Notes: generated from the sequence alone by a model not told the origin. 64,000 nucleotides of DNA from Roseivirga sp. (GCA_021404565.1 JAAWWF010000006.1:186001-250000), one strand, 5' to 3'; positions 19,812 to 28,549 are shown, counted from the first letter of the stretch. Numbers and translations: made by a program.

Positions 19812-20730
19812 GAAAATTCTTATTCTCTTTATCTGTCTGAGCTGCCAGCTGGCCAAGGGGCAGGAGCGACCTATCTATTTTTCAGGAGGCTTTGGCTTTT
19901 CTGACCTGTTCCGGGTAAATGCCGATGGCTCAGGAACACAACGGCTGACGGTCAAGGAGTCGAGAGGGGAATACCAGCCTCAGGTTTCACCCGATGGTAA
20001 GTATGTGGTATTCAATACCTACCGCTATGGTGGCTGGAAGCTGGCCATTGCCGAACTGGAAAATGGTAAGATCAAAAAGGGTTGGGTCAGAAAGCTTGTA
20101 GGCTCTTCAAAAGGCTACGAGTATGATGCCAACTGGTCGGCAGATGGGAAGTCTGTTGCCTTCGTTGGCTTTCCGAGCGGAAGATCGGGGAGGAGACAGC
20201 TATTCCTGGTCAATCCGGCTGATGGCAAAGCAGAACAGCTTACTAATACAGCTTACGGTCATTACGCGCCCTCATTCTCTCCCGATGGTAAATCTCTCTA
20301 CTACCAGGCCGCTGTGGGGGAGGTTTATGGCATTCTGCGCATGGACATTGCTTCCCGCAAAACAGAAGTGATTAGCAGCAGTGAGGATGCCCATGAAGTA
20401 GCTCCGGCACTTTCTCCTGATGGCAGCCAACTGGCTTTTTACCGCGTTCATGCTGATGAATCAGTCACTGTGCATGTCCTTGACCTGAAGGCCAAAACCG
20501 ATAAGCTGATTTATGGAAAGAAAGAGGGCGAGAAGTCTTTTTTAAACACTGCCTGGGATACACCCCTGTTTTCCTACTCTATCGGCTGGTCCAGTGGTGG
20601 AGACAGGTTTGTGTTCACAAAGCATCATGGGGAGAGTATATTTGAGCTCTATATCGCCACACCAAAAACGGGTAAAGTAAAACAGATTACCAGCTTGAAA
20701 GAGGCCAGTACGCAGCCTTCATGGTATTGA
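19804..20730 (+). CDS. secreted TolB/PD40-type beta-propeller protein (second of pair)
   Basis: 308 residues with a signal peptide (LILFICLSCQLAKGQ). At least four PD40 blades are regular: YQPQVSPDGKYVVFNTYR, YDANWSADGKSVAFVGF, YAPSFSPDGKSLYYQA and VAPALSPDGSQLAFYRV. The fold is the TolB propeller, but the TolB N-terminal domain is missing, so it is not TolB itself. Its last 11 codons plus the stop (LKEASTQPSWY) recur almost unchanged about 4 kb away at 24732-24767, on the far side of the ECF sigma operon. Confidence 0.78.
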   Translation: MIKKILILFICLSCQLAKGQERPIYFSGGFGFSDLFRVNADGSGTQRLTVKESRGEYQPQVSPDGKYVVFNTYRYGGWKLAIAELENGKIKKGWVRKLVGSSKGYEYDANWSADGKSVAFVGFPSGRSGRRQLFLVNPADGKAEQLTNTAYGHYAPSFSPDGKSLYYQAAVGEVYGILRMDIASRKTEVISSSEDAHEVAPALSPDGSQLAFYRVHADESVTVHVLDLKAKTDKLIYGKKEGEKSFLNTAWDTPLFSYSIGWSSGGDRFVFTKHHGESIFELYIATPKTGKVKQITSLKEASTQPSWY

Positions 20731-20731
20731 G
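20696..20731 (+). repeat. direct repeat copy 1 (36 bp), 3' end of propeller gene
   Basis: This is the functional copy: it holds the final codons and stop of the propeller gene at 19804-20730. It matches 24732-24767 at 34 of 36 positions (mismatches at the 21st and 26th bases). The two copies bracket the ECF sigma operon. Confidence 0.85.
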
Positions 20732-20774
20732 GCTCATGATTGTCAAAAAAATGCTCTGGCTAGTTTTTAGGGTG

Positions 20775-22457
20775 CTAATCATCCGCTTTACTTAAATATC
20801 TGGTAATCGTCTCCATTATCGGATCTACGTTATTCGCAAAATCGCTTGATTTTAGTCCTACGTAGACATCAGGGGCTATCCACACTCTTTTGTCAAGTGA
20901 ACTGGAGGCACCGCGTTGATGATAACGATCAGAAACACTCACTCTGATTCCCGAGTAGGGCAGATGAAAAATCTTGTTTTCTCCGATAAAATTGGGACTC
21001 GAACCAGTTGGCTCACCCACTAAAATGGCATCGGTCCAGTATTCCAAATCTGTCGCGAGGTTCATAGCTGCCGAATAGGTACGCCTGCCAATAATCAAAA
21101 ACAAATTATCCAGTTGACCTTGATGTGCCATCAGTCCTTTTAACAGAGGAGAATATAAAGGAGTACTTCCACCATCATTCATCCTGATGTCAATAATAAG
21201 GTTTTTGGTTTGGCCTGATTCGATCGATTCAAAAAGGCTCTTGCAAAACTCTTTAAATGGATGTTCTTCATTTTCAAGCACATTGTTGTACTGGAAGTAG
21301 ATAGTGGCAGAATCACTCAAACGCTGCCTCCAATAGGCTTTGTCAGGGTGTTTCAACCACAAGGGCAGGGTTGTTTCACTATTTTCATTCATAGCACTCC
21401 AATGAGCAGTATTTGTGTGATTTGATGAAAGACTGTTGTAATCCATCGGAACCGGTTTCAAACTGGCCTCGGCACTTTTTCCATTCTTCTCCACTTCAAT
21501 TACCATCTGAGTCTGGTCTCCGTTTGCACCCAGCATCTTTAAGATGTCTAAGCTCACCATCAGGACATTGCTTAACAGTTTTCTGTGCATGAGGTTTTCA
21601 TGTCCTTCAAACTCATTAATTTTCTTAAAAATGGTTTCTACTTCTAAACCTCCTATGCGCTTGACTTTCCACCCGACAATCGACTGATATTGTTCAGGGG
21701 CATACTTCACGTAAAACCCATCTTCAAATGGATAAATAGATGCGGGTAGCATTTTGAATTTGAAGTTTCCGTTTGAAATTGGCCAGATATTGGTGTGCCC
21801 GTCACCTGCCAGAGCCGTCAGTTTCATGAATTCCAGATAAAGCTCATGATCACTCAACTCTGGGATTATAGCCTTTAGCTTTTCATAGTGCTCATTCCAA
21901 ACCTCAGGCCCGTTTTTTACATAAGCGTTGTAGTGAGATTTAACGAGGGTTTGATACAAAAAATCAAGATCAGCCTCCCATTGTGCGTTTCTTCCAACAA
22001 GGGCTGAATCTCTTTTGGGTGACCATTTTTGTCCAGCGGATGAGTCCCTGAAACCACTAAGCGACTTTCTTGTATTGATTGTTTGAATCCAGCTGGGGTC
22101 CAGCTCAATTAACTTTTCGAAATGGACGAGTGCCTTATCCTGTTCGCCCAACTGAGCGTAACTCAGGCCAGTTAGATAGTGGGAGAATTTCAGGTTAGAC
22201 TTGTATTCAATGGCCTTGGCAAATGAATGTATTGCCGCTTCATATTTATCCAGCCATACCTGTTCCGAACCCCTTTTAAACCAATGATCTCCATTATACT
22301 CACTAGTTTCAGTCAATTTTGTATAGTATACCAGGGCCTCTTTGTGATTATTCTCCCGTCTTGCTTTTGAGGCTAGCAGGTAGTCCTGTATGGATTGTCC
22401 AAATCCGTTGCTTAGACAAAAAACAAGCAGCAGACCAAGTGTGATTTGTTTCCTCAT
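20775..22457 (-). CDS. TPR-S41 peptidase-like secreted protein, last gene of the ECF operon
   Basis: 560 residues: signal peptide (LGLLLVFCLSNGFGQ), three TPR-like helix pairs (about 25-125, for example HYLTGLSYAQLGEQDKALVHF), then an S41 peptidase-like region from about 170. The core motifs are LIIDIRMNDGG and the nucleophile segment GRRTYSAAMNLA. The Lys of the CtpA Ser-Lys dyad would fall in VGEPTGSSPN, where Pro stands at that place, so it either uses tricorn-like catalysis or is inactive. It follows the adhesin-like gene by 18 bp and ends the operon begun by the sigma factor. Confidence 0.75.
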   Translation of the reverse strand: MRKQITLGLLLVFCLSNGFGQSIQDYLLASKARRENNHKEALVYYTKLTETSEYNGDHWFKRGSEQVWLDKYEAAIHSFAKAIEYKSNLKFSHYLTGLSYAQLGEQDKALVHFEKLIELDPSWIQTINTRKSLSGFRDSSAGQKWSPKRDSALVGRNAQWEADLDFLYQTLVKSHYNAYVKNGPEVWNEHYEKLKAIIPELSDHELYLEFMKLTALAGDGHTNIWPISNGNFKFKMLPASIYPFEDGFYVKYAPEQYQSIVGWKVKRIGGLEVETIFKKINEFEGHENLMHRKLLSNVLMVSLDILKMLGANGDQTQMVIEVEKNGKSAEASLKPVPMDYNSLSSNHTNTAHWSAMNENSETTLPLWLKHPDKAYWRQRLSDSATIYFQYNNVLENEEHPFKEFCKSLFESIESGQTKNLIIDIRMNDGGSTPLYSPLLKGLMAHQGQLDNLFLIIGRRTYSAAMNLATDLEYWTDAILVGEPTGSSPNFIGENKIFHLPYSGIRVSVSDRYHQRGASSSLDKRVWIAPDVYVGLKSSDFANNVDPIMETITRYLSKADD

Positions 22458-22475
22458 TGTTCTGATTTTTAAATT

Positions 22476-23339
22476 CTAGTTATTGCGGGATGGGTCGATA
22501 ATGCGTACTTCTCCATACAAACTGGTAATACCAATAGACGCTTCTCTCAGACCCAATTGAACCATCTTAATATCACTTTGCCCGTTTTTATCCGTATTGC
22601 GATGAGTTTTCATCCTATAGTCGCTTTCTATCGGGCCTTCCTCTATGCTGATGATAATATTGACGGAGGCTGATTCAGGAATTACCAGTTGAACATCTCC
22701 ATTGACAGAGCTTAGCATATTAGGGTAGCGTGGCGATACTTCCAGGTAATTGCCAGCTATATAACCCTCTTCCGAACTGGCAACCACCGCGCCTTTCAGG
22801 CGGATAAACTTGATATCTCCTTTAACAGAGCTGGCTTCTATTTCACCCTCGAGATCAAAAACAAAGATACTTTCTTCGTTCGCTTCCAGCTTCAAACCAA
22901 AGCGGTAGGGTACATTGATGGATATCAACAGCCCTGTCAGCTTATCAGACTTTTCCGTGATGGTAACCTCATTGTTATTTTCAGTAAACTCAATCAGTGG
23001 CTTTGTATCAACCCACCTGTTTGGCTCCAGGTTTAAAGGGGCATATTTTTCAACCGCTCTCAGATCATAAACATAAACTGATACAAAATCCTGATCCGTT
23101 CCATTCACTGAAATCCTGCTGAATTTGGTATTCACATTGAGTTTACCTTTTAACCAGGGTTTGGTTAATGGAATCTCAGCACTCCAAAGGGAAGCTCTCT
23201 GCAGGGCAACTCTCGGGTCTTCTCCATTGGCAATGGCCTGATCTATTTGTTTTTTTATTTCAGCTTCGTTGGTCGCACTCTGCGACCACAACTGACTAAT
23301 TACCAGCAGCATTAAACCAAGTATCACTGATTTCCTCAT
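22476..23339 (-). CDS. secreted adhesin-like protein (DUF4097-type beta-helix repeats)
   Basis: 287 residues with a signal peptide (LGLMLLVISQLWSQ). The central part has short alternating strands such as LEGEIEASSVKGDIKFIRLKG and VNGDVQLVIPESASVNI, like the DUF4097/head-GIN beta-helix proteins often encoded downstream of ECF sigma and anti-sigma genes in Bacteroidota. It is likely a periplasmic or surface protein controlled by the upstream regulators. Gaps of 11 and 18 bp to its neighbours show a tight operon. Confidence 0.65.
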   Translation of the reverse strand: MRKSVILGLMLLVISQLWSQSATNEAEIKKQIDQAIANGEDPRVALQRASLWSAEIPLTKPWLKGKLNVNTKFSRISVNGTDQDFVSVYVYDLRAVEKYAPLNLEPNRWVDTKPLIEFTENNNEVTITEKSDKLTGLLISINVPYRFGLKLEANEESIFVFDLEGEIEASSVKGDIKFIRLKGAVVASSEEGYIAGNYLEVSPRYPNMLSSVNGDVQLVIPESASVNIIISIEEGPIESDYRMKTHRNTDKNGQSDIKMVQLGLREASIGITSLYGEVRIIDPSRNN

Positions 23340-23350
23340 CTCGCTTAATT

Positions 23351-24043
23351 TTAAAGGGTTATTAAATTTTCAATTCGCTTTTTTCGGCCATCTTCTATGC
23401 TAGAGTTTTCAATAATCTCAAGCAATTCAATTTTGATTTTGGGGTCGGAAAGTGACAGCAGGTATTTGACAATGGACGACTGAATAAGAAATGACTCTTG
23501 TTCCAACACTGAGTTCATCAAAATCACCTGTGCGGATTTATTGGCAGACCTACTGAGGGCCCTGTAAGCGGCCAAACGAACATTTACGTTTTCGTCATTA
23601 CCTAACATTTGCCCTATTGTGTTGAGCACTTCGCCCTCGATTTGTGGTAATTCGCTGGCCAATTCAAGGGCCTTCAGTCTCAGATGTGCCGACTGCTGCT
23701 CAGAGAGTACCAAGGCAAGTTCCTCACGAAGTAGAGATACATCCGCACTTTGATAGTCCTTATACAGCACCCCTGTGAGTATGCCAAAAAGTAAAATGGC
23801 TGCGGCTCTGGAAAACTGCCTCCAGAGTAAACGGATTTGTTTTCCTCTGTCTTTTTCCAGCATGATTTTCAGGTTGTCGTCAAAGGCCTGTGACAATTCA
23901 TGTGATTGAGAAAATTCATAAAAGTCCTGTTGGGCGTTAATGATGTGGTCTTCAATATTGCCAAACAACTCTTCCTCTTCTTCAAAAGAGGTCTTGCCTT
24001 CATAAAACTTCTCTTTCAATCGATCAAGATGATTTTGACTCAT
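23351..24043 (-). CDS. putative membrane anti-sigma factor with HEAT repeats
   Basis: 230 residues. An acidic cytoplasmic N terminus (KTSFEEEEELFGNIEDH) resembles the sigma-binding part of Bacteroidota anti-sigma factors. One membrane helix follows at about 79-94 (AAILLFGILTGVLY), then a periplasmic region with HEAT-like helix pairs (HLRLKALELASELP, NVRLAAYRALSRSANK, SSIVKYLLSLSDPKI). The gene overlaps the sigma factor by 20 bp. The family is not one I can name; anti-sigma role is inferred from position, topology and overlap. Confidence 0.65.
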   Translation of the reverse strand: MSQNHLDRLKEKFYEGKTSFEEEEELFGNIEDHIINAQQDFYEFSQSHELSQAFDDNLKIMLEKDRGKQIRLLWRQFSRAAAILLFGILTGVLYKDYQSADVSLLREELALVLSEQQSAHLRLKALELASELPQIEGEVLNTIGQMLGNDENVNVRLAAYRALSRSANKSAQVILMNSVLEQESFLIQSSIVKYLLSLSDPKIKIELLEIIENSSIEDGRKKRIENLITL

Positions 24044-24539
24044 AGCTAATCCATTTTGTGTATTGCTCCTTTATTTTGTGCCTGGCTCTTGACAGGTTGA
24101 CGTTTACTGCGTTTGTGGTCATTTCCAGTAGCCTGGCAATCTCACTAATCGAGTGCCCTTCAACATGCTTTAGCTGAAGTACCAGGCGCTGAGTCTCGGG
24201 CAATGACCTGACAATGCGACTCAGAATTCGGGAGGCATCTTTCGTTTCCACCAGATCACTACTGGATAGTCCTCCGGCAATGTTTCCATGTCTGTCTAAA
24301 TCCTCTTTGTATACTTTTACTCGTCTTAATCGATCAATGCATAGGTTTTTGAGCATTTTGAAAGCCAGGGCTTCGAGGTTGGAATACCCCGGTAATTGTG
24401 TCCTCATATTCCACAGTTTTACATACAATTCCTGTACTACATCTTCACTTTCCAAAGTATCTTCAAGTACCCATATGGCGTACCGGTACCACTTGTTTTT
24501 GAGTGGAATGAAAGTGTTTAGAAATTCAGTTTTATGCAT
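24024..24539 (-). CDS. ECF RNA polymerase sigma factor
   Basis: 171 residues. Region 2 (LESEDVVQELYVKLWNM, followed by ALAFKMLKNLCIDRLRR) and region 4 (LPETQRLVLQLKHVEGHSI, then EIARLLEMTTNAVNVNLSRA) are complete; regions 1 and 3 are absent, as expected for extracytoplasmic function sigma factors. It opens a four-gene operon with a membrane anti-sigma candidate, an adhesin-like protein and a TPR-protease-like protein. Such sigma factors usually transcribe their own operon when the anti-sigma releases them. Confidence 0.92.
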   Translation of the reverse strand: MHKTEFLNTFIPLKNKWYRYAIWVLEDTLESEDVVQELYVKLWNMRTQLPGYSNLEALAFKMLKNLCIDRLRRVKVYKEDLDRHGNIAGGLSSSDLVETKDASRILSRIVRSLPETQRLVLQLKHVEGHSISEIARLLEMTTNAVNVNLSRARHKIKEQYTKWISYESKSS

Positions 24540-25058
24540 TCTCGGATTTAAAGACGGATGGAGATTAAAGAACTTACATGCCTGTGGTAAGAACTTTAAG
24601 TTGACCTATCCTTAACCGACTTCCTATTTCACAAATCGTTTCAGAATCTTGCGGGTTTCTGCGGCTGGAACCAGAAAGGAATGAGTGCAGAGAAATTGAT
24701 TCCAAAAGGAGGGGGGCGAGTTGAGTCAGACTGAAAGAGGCCAGTACGCAGGCTTCGTGGTATTGAGTGATAAAGGGAATCAAGATGTCAAAGCTGCCTA
24801 AGCAGCTTCCCCAAAGGCTAATTCTAACTGGGGTATGATCTCTTTTCTTCAAAAAAATTGTCAAAAACGTAACTAGCAGAATAAGAGGCAGTTATAATGG
24901 TTTGTGTCAGTCGATTTTGAGTCTTGTTTCAGTCTTTTTTTTGCAAAAGAAGGTTAAGCCTATGTGTCTGGATGATTTAAAGCCCTTCCCATCAAATGGC
25001 CTGAGCCCGACTGTCACAAGCAGCACTTAACTATTGTTGTATTTTTTTAAATTAAAGA
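24540..25058. other. intergenic spacer, 519 bp, holding the second copy of the 36-bp repeat
   Basis: The spacer separates the divergent ECF operon and membrane-protein gene. It holds the repeat copy at 24732-24767 and, after it, a perfect 7-bp hairpin (24791-24797 with 24802-24808, loop of 4) without a T-run. A 96-residue frame on the minus strand has no family likeness and was not called. Confidence 0.5.
24732..24767 (+). repeat. direct repeat copy 2 (36 bp), orphan 3' gene end
   Basis: Reads LKEASTQASWY followed by a stop on the plus strand, the same 11-codon end as the propeller gene at 19804-20730 with one substitution (Pro to Ala). Upstream codons are not homologous and carry a stop, so it is not part of a gene. 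It marks the far boundary of the ECF operon segment. Confidence 0.85.
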
Positions 25059-26327
25059 GTGAAAATAATTCTCAAGATCATTGTTTACAGCTCCCTACTG
25101 TCTGTGTTGTGGTCAAGCTTGAACGCTCAAGACACGGACAGAAGTATATACGTTGATACGACTTCATATAATACCCGTGACACTATAAATCGGCTTATCG
25201 GCACATTTGATCACCTTGAACTGAAAAACAAAACTGTCATATATGGAATCTCTGTAAATCTTAACTTTAGTCCCAAAAAGGCCATTAATCTTTCCAATGT
25301 AAATACAAAAATCGTTGACTTTGATGCTCGCCATGGTTCTATAGACAAAGAATCCACTTTTCACATAACAGAATTGTATGCTCAATCTCTGAGAATCCGT
25401 GGGCCTCAAATAGATTGTCCTATTTTGCTTTTATTCCCTGAAGTATCTGATATGATATTTTTTAGTGGAAGCTTTAACAAAGCAGTATCATTAATAGCAG
25501 GAAGCGCTAACGAGATATACATGCGTGAATCCAACTTTGGTGATACCCTCAGGTTAAATGGAATCGAGATTGCAGAAGACCTGGATTTGGACAAGATCAC
25601 CTTGCCCAACTACCTGGAACTTGCCCAACTAGACGTTGGAGGACTTATACACCTAAATGGCACAAGCCTCAACAGGGATATGGAAGAAAATAAGAAAAAA
25701 TGTGTTATTGAACTCTTCGGTATTCCGGTTGATAAAATTAGCTTTAGCTTTGAGAATTTTGAGCTTTACACACCTGATAAACCGGATATATCTCAGTTCG
25801 ATGATTACAACCAAATCTTCGAAAATCTAATCAAAAAATTCACAGCTTCGGGTCAGCTTTCCAGCCTGGAGGAAGTTACCAAACAGCACAAGCGGTACAA
25901 GTACTTAAAAGACCCCACTCAAAATAAATACCTGGGTATGTTTATGAACTTTGTAAACAGAGAGTGGAACGACTACGGCTATTCCAAAGTGCGTATCTGG
26001 TTATGGACTGGAGGTTTTTTCATATTCTTCTGGCTTATCAACTGGCTCAGGTTTCCCCATATCTATATCCATGCCTACAGTACGCCATCCCTGGCCAATG
26101 CCGTGGAAACACGAAACTATAACACCAAAGCAGCCCGTAGAAACTTCTTCAACTTTCGAGCACTAGACCTTTCTCTGTACTATACCGCCATCATCTTTTT
26201 CGGGCTTAAGATTGAGAGCGCCAATTTCAATTTCAACAATAGGCGGGGTGTATTGTATATAGCGGGACAATACATTGTGGGCATCATCTGCCTGGCCTAT
26301 CTGGCTAACTTCATTATTGTAAAATAA
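25059..26327 (+). CDS. membrane protein with pentapeptide-like N-terminal region
   Basis: 422 residues from a GTG start at 25059, directly before the signal peptide (IIVYSSLLSVLWSSLNAQ). The exported part (about 40-230) has irregular five- to seven-residue strands (LSNVNTKIVDFDARHGS, ESNFGDTLRLNGIEIAEDL) recalling pentapeptide or beta-helix repeats. The C-terminal third has helices near 310-330 (IWLWTGGFFIFFWLINWL), 370-388 and 398-420. The helix arrangement is a little like ion-channel proteins fused to such repeats, but no selectivity filter is visible. Function unknown. Confidence 0.65.
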   Translation: MKIILKIIVYSSLLSVLWSSLNAQDTDRSIYVDTTSYNTRDTINRLIGTFDHLELKNKTVIYGISVNLNFSPKKAINLSNVNTKIVDFDARHGSIDKESTFHITELYAQSLRIRGPQIDCPILLLFPEVSDMIFFSGSFNKAVSLIAGSANEIYMRESNFGDTLRLNGIEIAEDLDLDKITLPNYLELAQLDVGGLIHLNGTSLNRDMEENKKKCVIELFGIPVDKISFSFENFELYTPDKPDISQFDDYNQIFENLIKKFTASGQLSSLEEVTKQHKRYKYLKDPTQNKYLGMFMNFVNREWNDYGYSKVRIWLWTGGFFIFFWLINWLRFPHIYIHAYSTPSLANAVETRNYNTKAARRNFFNFRALDLSLYYTAIIFFGLKIESANFNFNNRRGVLYIAGQYIVGIICLAYLANFIIVK

Positions 26328-26542
26328 AAAAGCTGAACGTTCGAGATTTTACCAATAACCAATTAATCCACCCGTGTGTTTGAATCACTTCGACAATGCT
26401 CCTTGACTAGTTAGCTAGGCCTGCCGGAGAGATACCTCGGAGAATCCCTCCCACTAATCACCCGCTTGACACGAATTCATCATTCACCTTGCAGCATCGT
26501 TGGAATTGGGTTAATATAGCTGTTTAACAAAAAATTAGTCAA

Positions 26543-27952
26543 TTGGGATTTATTGAAGATGCGGTAACCTGGTTCAGCGGATGGATCTGGGGCGTACCAT
26601 TGTTGATCATCGTAATGGGTGGTGGGTTGTTTTTTATGATCTACTCGCGCTTTATGCCATTTCTGTATCTCAAACATGCTGTGGCGGTTTTGCGAGGCAA
26701 GTATGATGAGAGCCACGAGGAAGGACAGATCAGCCACTACGAAGCGCTTTCAACCGCTATTGCTTCTACCGTAGGTATGGGCAATATCAGTGGTGTGGCT
26801 GTTGCCATTACCATGGGCGGACCGGGAGCAATCTTCTGGATGTGGGTTAGTGCTTTCTTTGGTATGGCTACCAAATTCTTTACCTGTACGCTGGCCGTGA
26901 TGTATCGCGGTAAAGATAGCAACGGTGAGGTACGTGGTGGACCCATGTATGTGATTACCGAAGGCCTGGGCAAGAAGTGGAAGCCGATGGCTACTTTCTT
27001 CTGTATCGTGGGTCTGATAGGAGCCCTGCCTATCTTTCAGGCCAATCAATTGACTGCTGCTTTGAATGCCGTGGTGGGAGGAGCCGTAGGTTATGACACC
27101 AGTGCCACTATTAGTTTTTTAGGTTCTGACATAGCGACTTCATCGTTGATCACCGGGTTGATTCTTACCGTGGTGGTATCCATGGTGATCTTCGGAGGAA
27201 TTAAGAAAATCAGTAAGGTAGCTTCTAAGCTCGTACCTGTTATGGTGGTACTTTACTTTGTACTGGTGGTATATATTCTATTGCAGAATGCGGGAGAGAT
27301 ACCGGGTATATTCGGTTTGATCTTTCAGGAGGCTTTTTCTCCCGATGCCGCTTTTGGTGGTGCTGTAGGAGCGATCATTATTGTAGGTGCTAAGCGTGCT
27401 GCTTTCTCAAATGAAGCTGGTATTGGTACAGCACCCATGGTACATGGCGATACAAAAACCAATGAGCCTGTAAGAGAAGGCCTGGTAGCCATGCTGGGAC
27501 CAGCCATCGATACATTGATTGTTTGTACCCTTACCGCCCTGGTCATACTGGGTACGGGTGTATACGAAGGCGCAGAAGACACAGGGGGGATTTTTGGAGT
27601 GACTTTGACCCTAAAGGCTTTTAGTGCAGCCATTCCCGGTGCCGGAGGCTATCTCTTAGGTCTGTGTATTCTGATTTTTGCCGTGTCTACTTTGCTCTCC
27701 TATTCTTATTATGGTGTTAAGTGTATGTCGTTTATGCTGGGCGCTAAATATGGTAACTACTACAACTACATTTATATCGGAACGATTGTGGTAGGAGCAG
27801 TAGCCTCTCTGGGCTTTGTTGTAAGCCTGATTGACGGTGGTTTTGCCCTGATGGCGATCCCAACTATGATCTCGGCATTGATACTGGCACCTAAGGCCAT
27901 GAATGCAGCCAAGAGCTACTTCAAAAGGCTTAAGGCAGGGGAGATGACGTAG
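26543..27952 (+). CDS. alanine/glycine:cation symporter (AgcS family)
   Basis: 469 residues from a TTG start at 26543. The TTG is supported because the first residues (GFIEDAVTWFSGWIWGVPLL) align with the usual N terminus of the family, whereas the first ATG would remove them. Family motifs include TVGMGNISGVAVAITMGGPG and SNEAGIGTAPMVHGDTKT. The protein has about 11 membrane helices and takes up alanine or glycine with Na+. A heptamer tandem repeat starts right after its stop codon. Confidence 0.93.
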   Translation: MGFIEDAVTWFSGWIWGVPLLIIVMGGGLFFMIYSRFMPFLYLKHAVAVLRGKYDESHEEGQISHYEALSTAIASTVGMGNISGVAVAITMGGPGAIFWMWVSAFFGMATKFFTCTLAVMYRGKDSNGEVRGGPMYVITEGLGKKWKPMATFFCIVGLIGALPIFQANQLTAALNAVVGGAVGYDTSATISFLGSDIATSSLITGLILTVVVSMVIFGGIKKISKVASKLVPVMVVLYFVLVVYILLQNAGEIPGIFGLIFQEAFSPDAAFGGAVGAIIIVGAKRAAFSNEAGIGTAPMVHGDTKTNEPVREGLVAMLGPAIDTLIVCTLTALVILGTGVYEGAEDTGGIFGVTLTLKAFSAAIPGAGGYLLGLCILIFAVSTLLSYSYYGVKCMSFMLGAKYGNYYNYIYIGTIVVGAVASLGFVVSLIDGGFALMAIPTMISALILAPKAMNAAKSYFKRLKAGEMT

Positions 27953-27954
27953 TT

Positions 27955-27986
27955 TGGTCAATGGTCAATGGTCAATGGTCAATGGT
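27955..27986. repeat. heptamer tandem repeat, 4.6 copies of TGGTCAA
   Basis: Four exact copies (27955-27982) plus TGGT. It begins three bases after the stop codon of the AgcS gene. Confidence 0.9.
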
Positions 27987-28117
27987 GGATGGTGACTAAA
28001 ACCATCTTTATCTCAGTCCGGGAGTCTTTACATTCTACCATCAGGTGAGTAGTTGATTAGTTTCAGTTATCAGGAGAGTGGTGACAAAGGTCAGGACAGT
28101 ACGTCAGACCGGTTTCT

Positions 28118-28288
28118 TTAACCCGGTTTATGCAATAGAGATTGTAGTGAGGACGTAATTGGCAAAGAATCAGGAAGTTTGGTTTTGAAAGCATAGCATC
28201 GCTATGGTGAGAAAGCAAATGAAGCATAGCAACTGATTCAAAGCGAGTTACGTCCGTAATAGATAGTCTATTGCATTATCCGGGTTTA
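28118..28288. mobile_element. MITE-like 170-bp imperfect palindrome
   Basis: The outer arms (28120-28139 and 28267-28286) are inverted copies matching at 18 of 20 positions, beginning AACCCGG. An inner pair (28151-28173 and 28233-28255) matches at 18 of 23 positions, and the centre has a perfect 6-bp hairpin, CATAGC/GCTATG (28192-28197, 28201-28206). Size, nested arms and lack of coding capacity fit a miniature inverted-repeat element or a structured transcript. No clear target-site duplication was found. Confidence 0.55.
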
Positions 28289-28486
28289 ATGAATAAATCA
28301 TTTGTTGAATTAGGCGAGATATTTCGCATATGTGGGGATGTTTTTCAGAATTGATAATCCAGTGAGCCAGGGTTCCCCTTCAGGGTGTTTTGTGGGAGGT
28401 GGAGAGAGGTAGGAGGTAAGAAGTCTGCAGTTCTATTTAAGGGATTGAAGTGCCCCTAATTCTCTCAAATCCGTTTTTTCTAAAAG

Positions 28487-28549
28487 TCTTCAGTCTTCAG
28501 TCTTCAGTCTTCAGTCTTCAGTCTTCAGTCTTCAGTCTTCAGTCTTCAG
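28487..28549. repeat. heptamer tandem repeat, 9 copies of TCTTCAG
   Basis: Nine exact copies cover 63 bp. The last unit (28543-28549) contains the stop codon of the minus-strand oxidoreductase gene, so the array forms the start of that gene's 3' untranslated region. Confidence 0.95.

Larger units (their letters stand above)
27953..28545. other. repeat-rich spacer, 593 bp, between convergent genes
   Basis: No gene is supported. The spacer contains a 7-bp tandem array next to each flanking stop codon and a long imperfect palindrome between them, each listed separately. The rest (28289-28486) has no structure I can name. A plus-strand frame of 66 codons through the second array is only repeat-encoded. 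Confidence 0.6.

Noticed and set aside
19804-20730. Calling the second propeller gene tolB
   Set aside because: It lacks the TolB N-terminal domain and the Tol-Pal gene context; only the PD40 propeller is shared.
24791-24808. 7-bp perfect hairpin as terminator of a gene remnant
   Set aside because: No T-run follows, and no gene ends here except the orphan repeat fragment.
24574-24864. 96-codon minus-strand frame between the ECF operon and the membrane protein gene
   Set aside because: No start context, no family likeness, odd composition; it covers the orphan repeat copy.
28487-28549. CRISPR-like regularly spaced repeats
   Set aside because: Units are contiguous 7-mers without spacers, and no cas genes are in the window.
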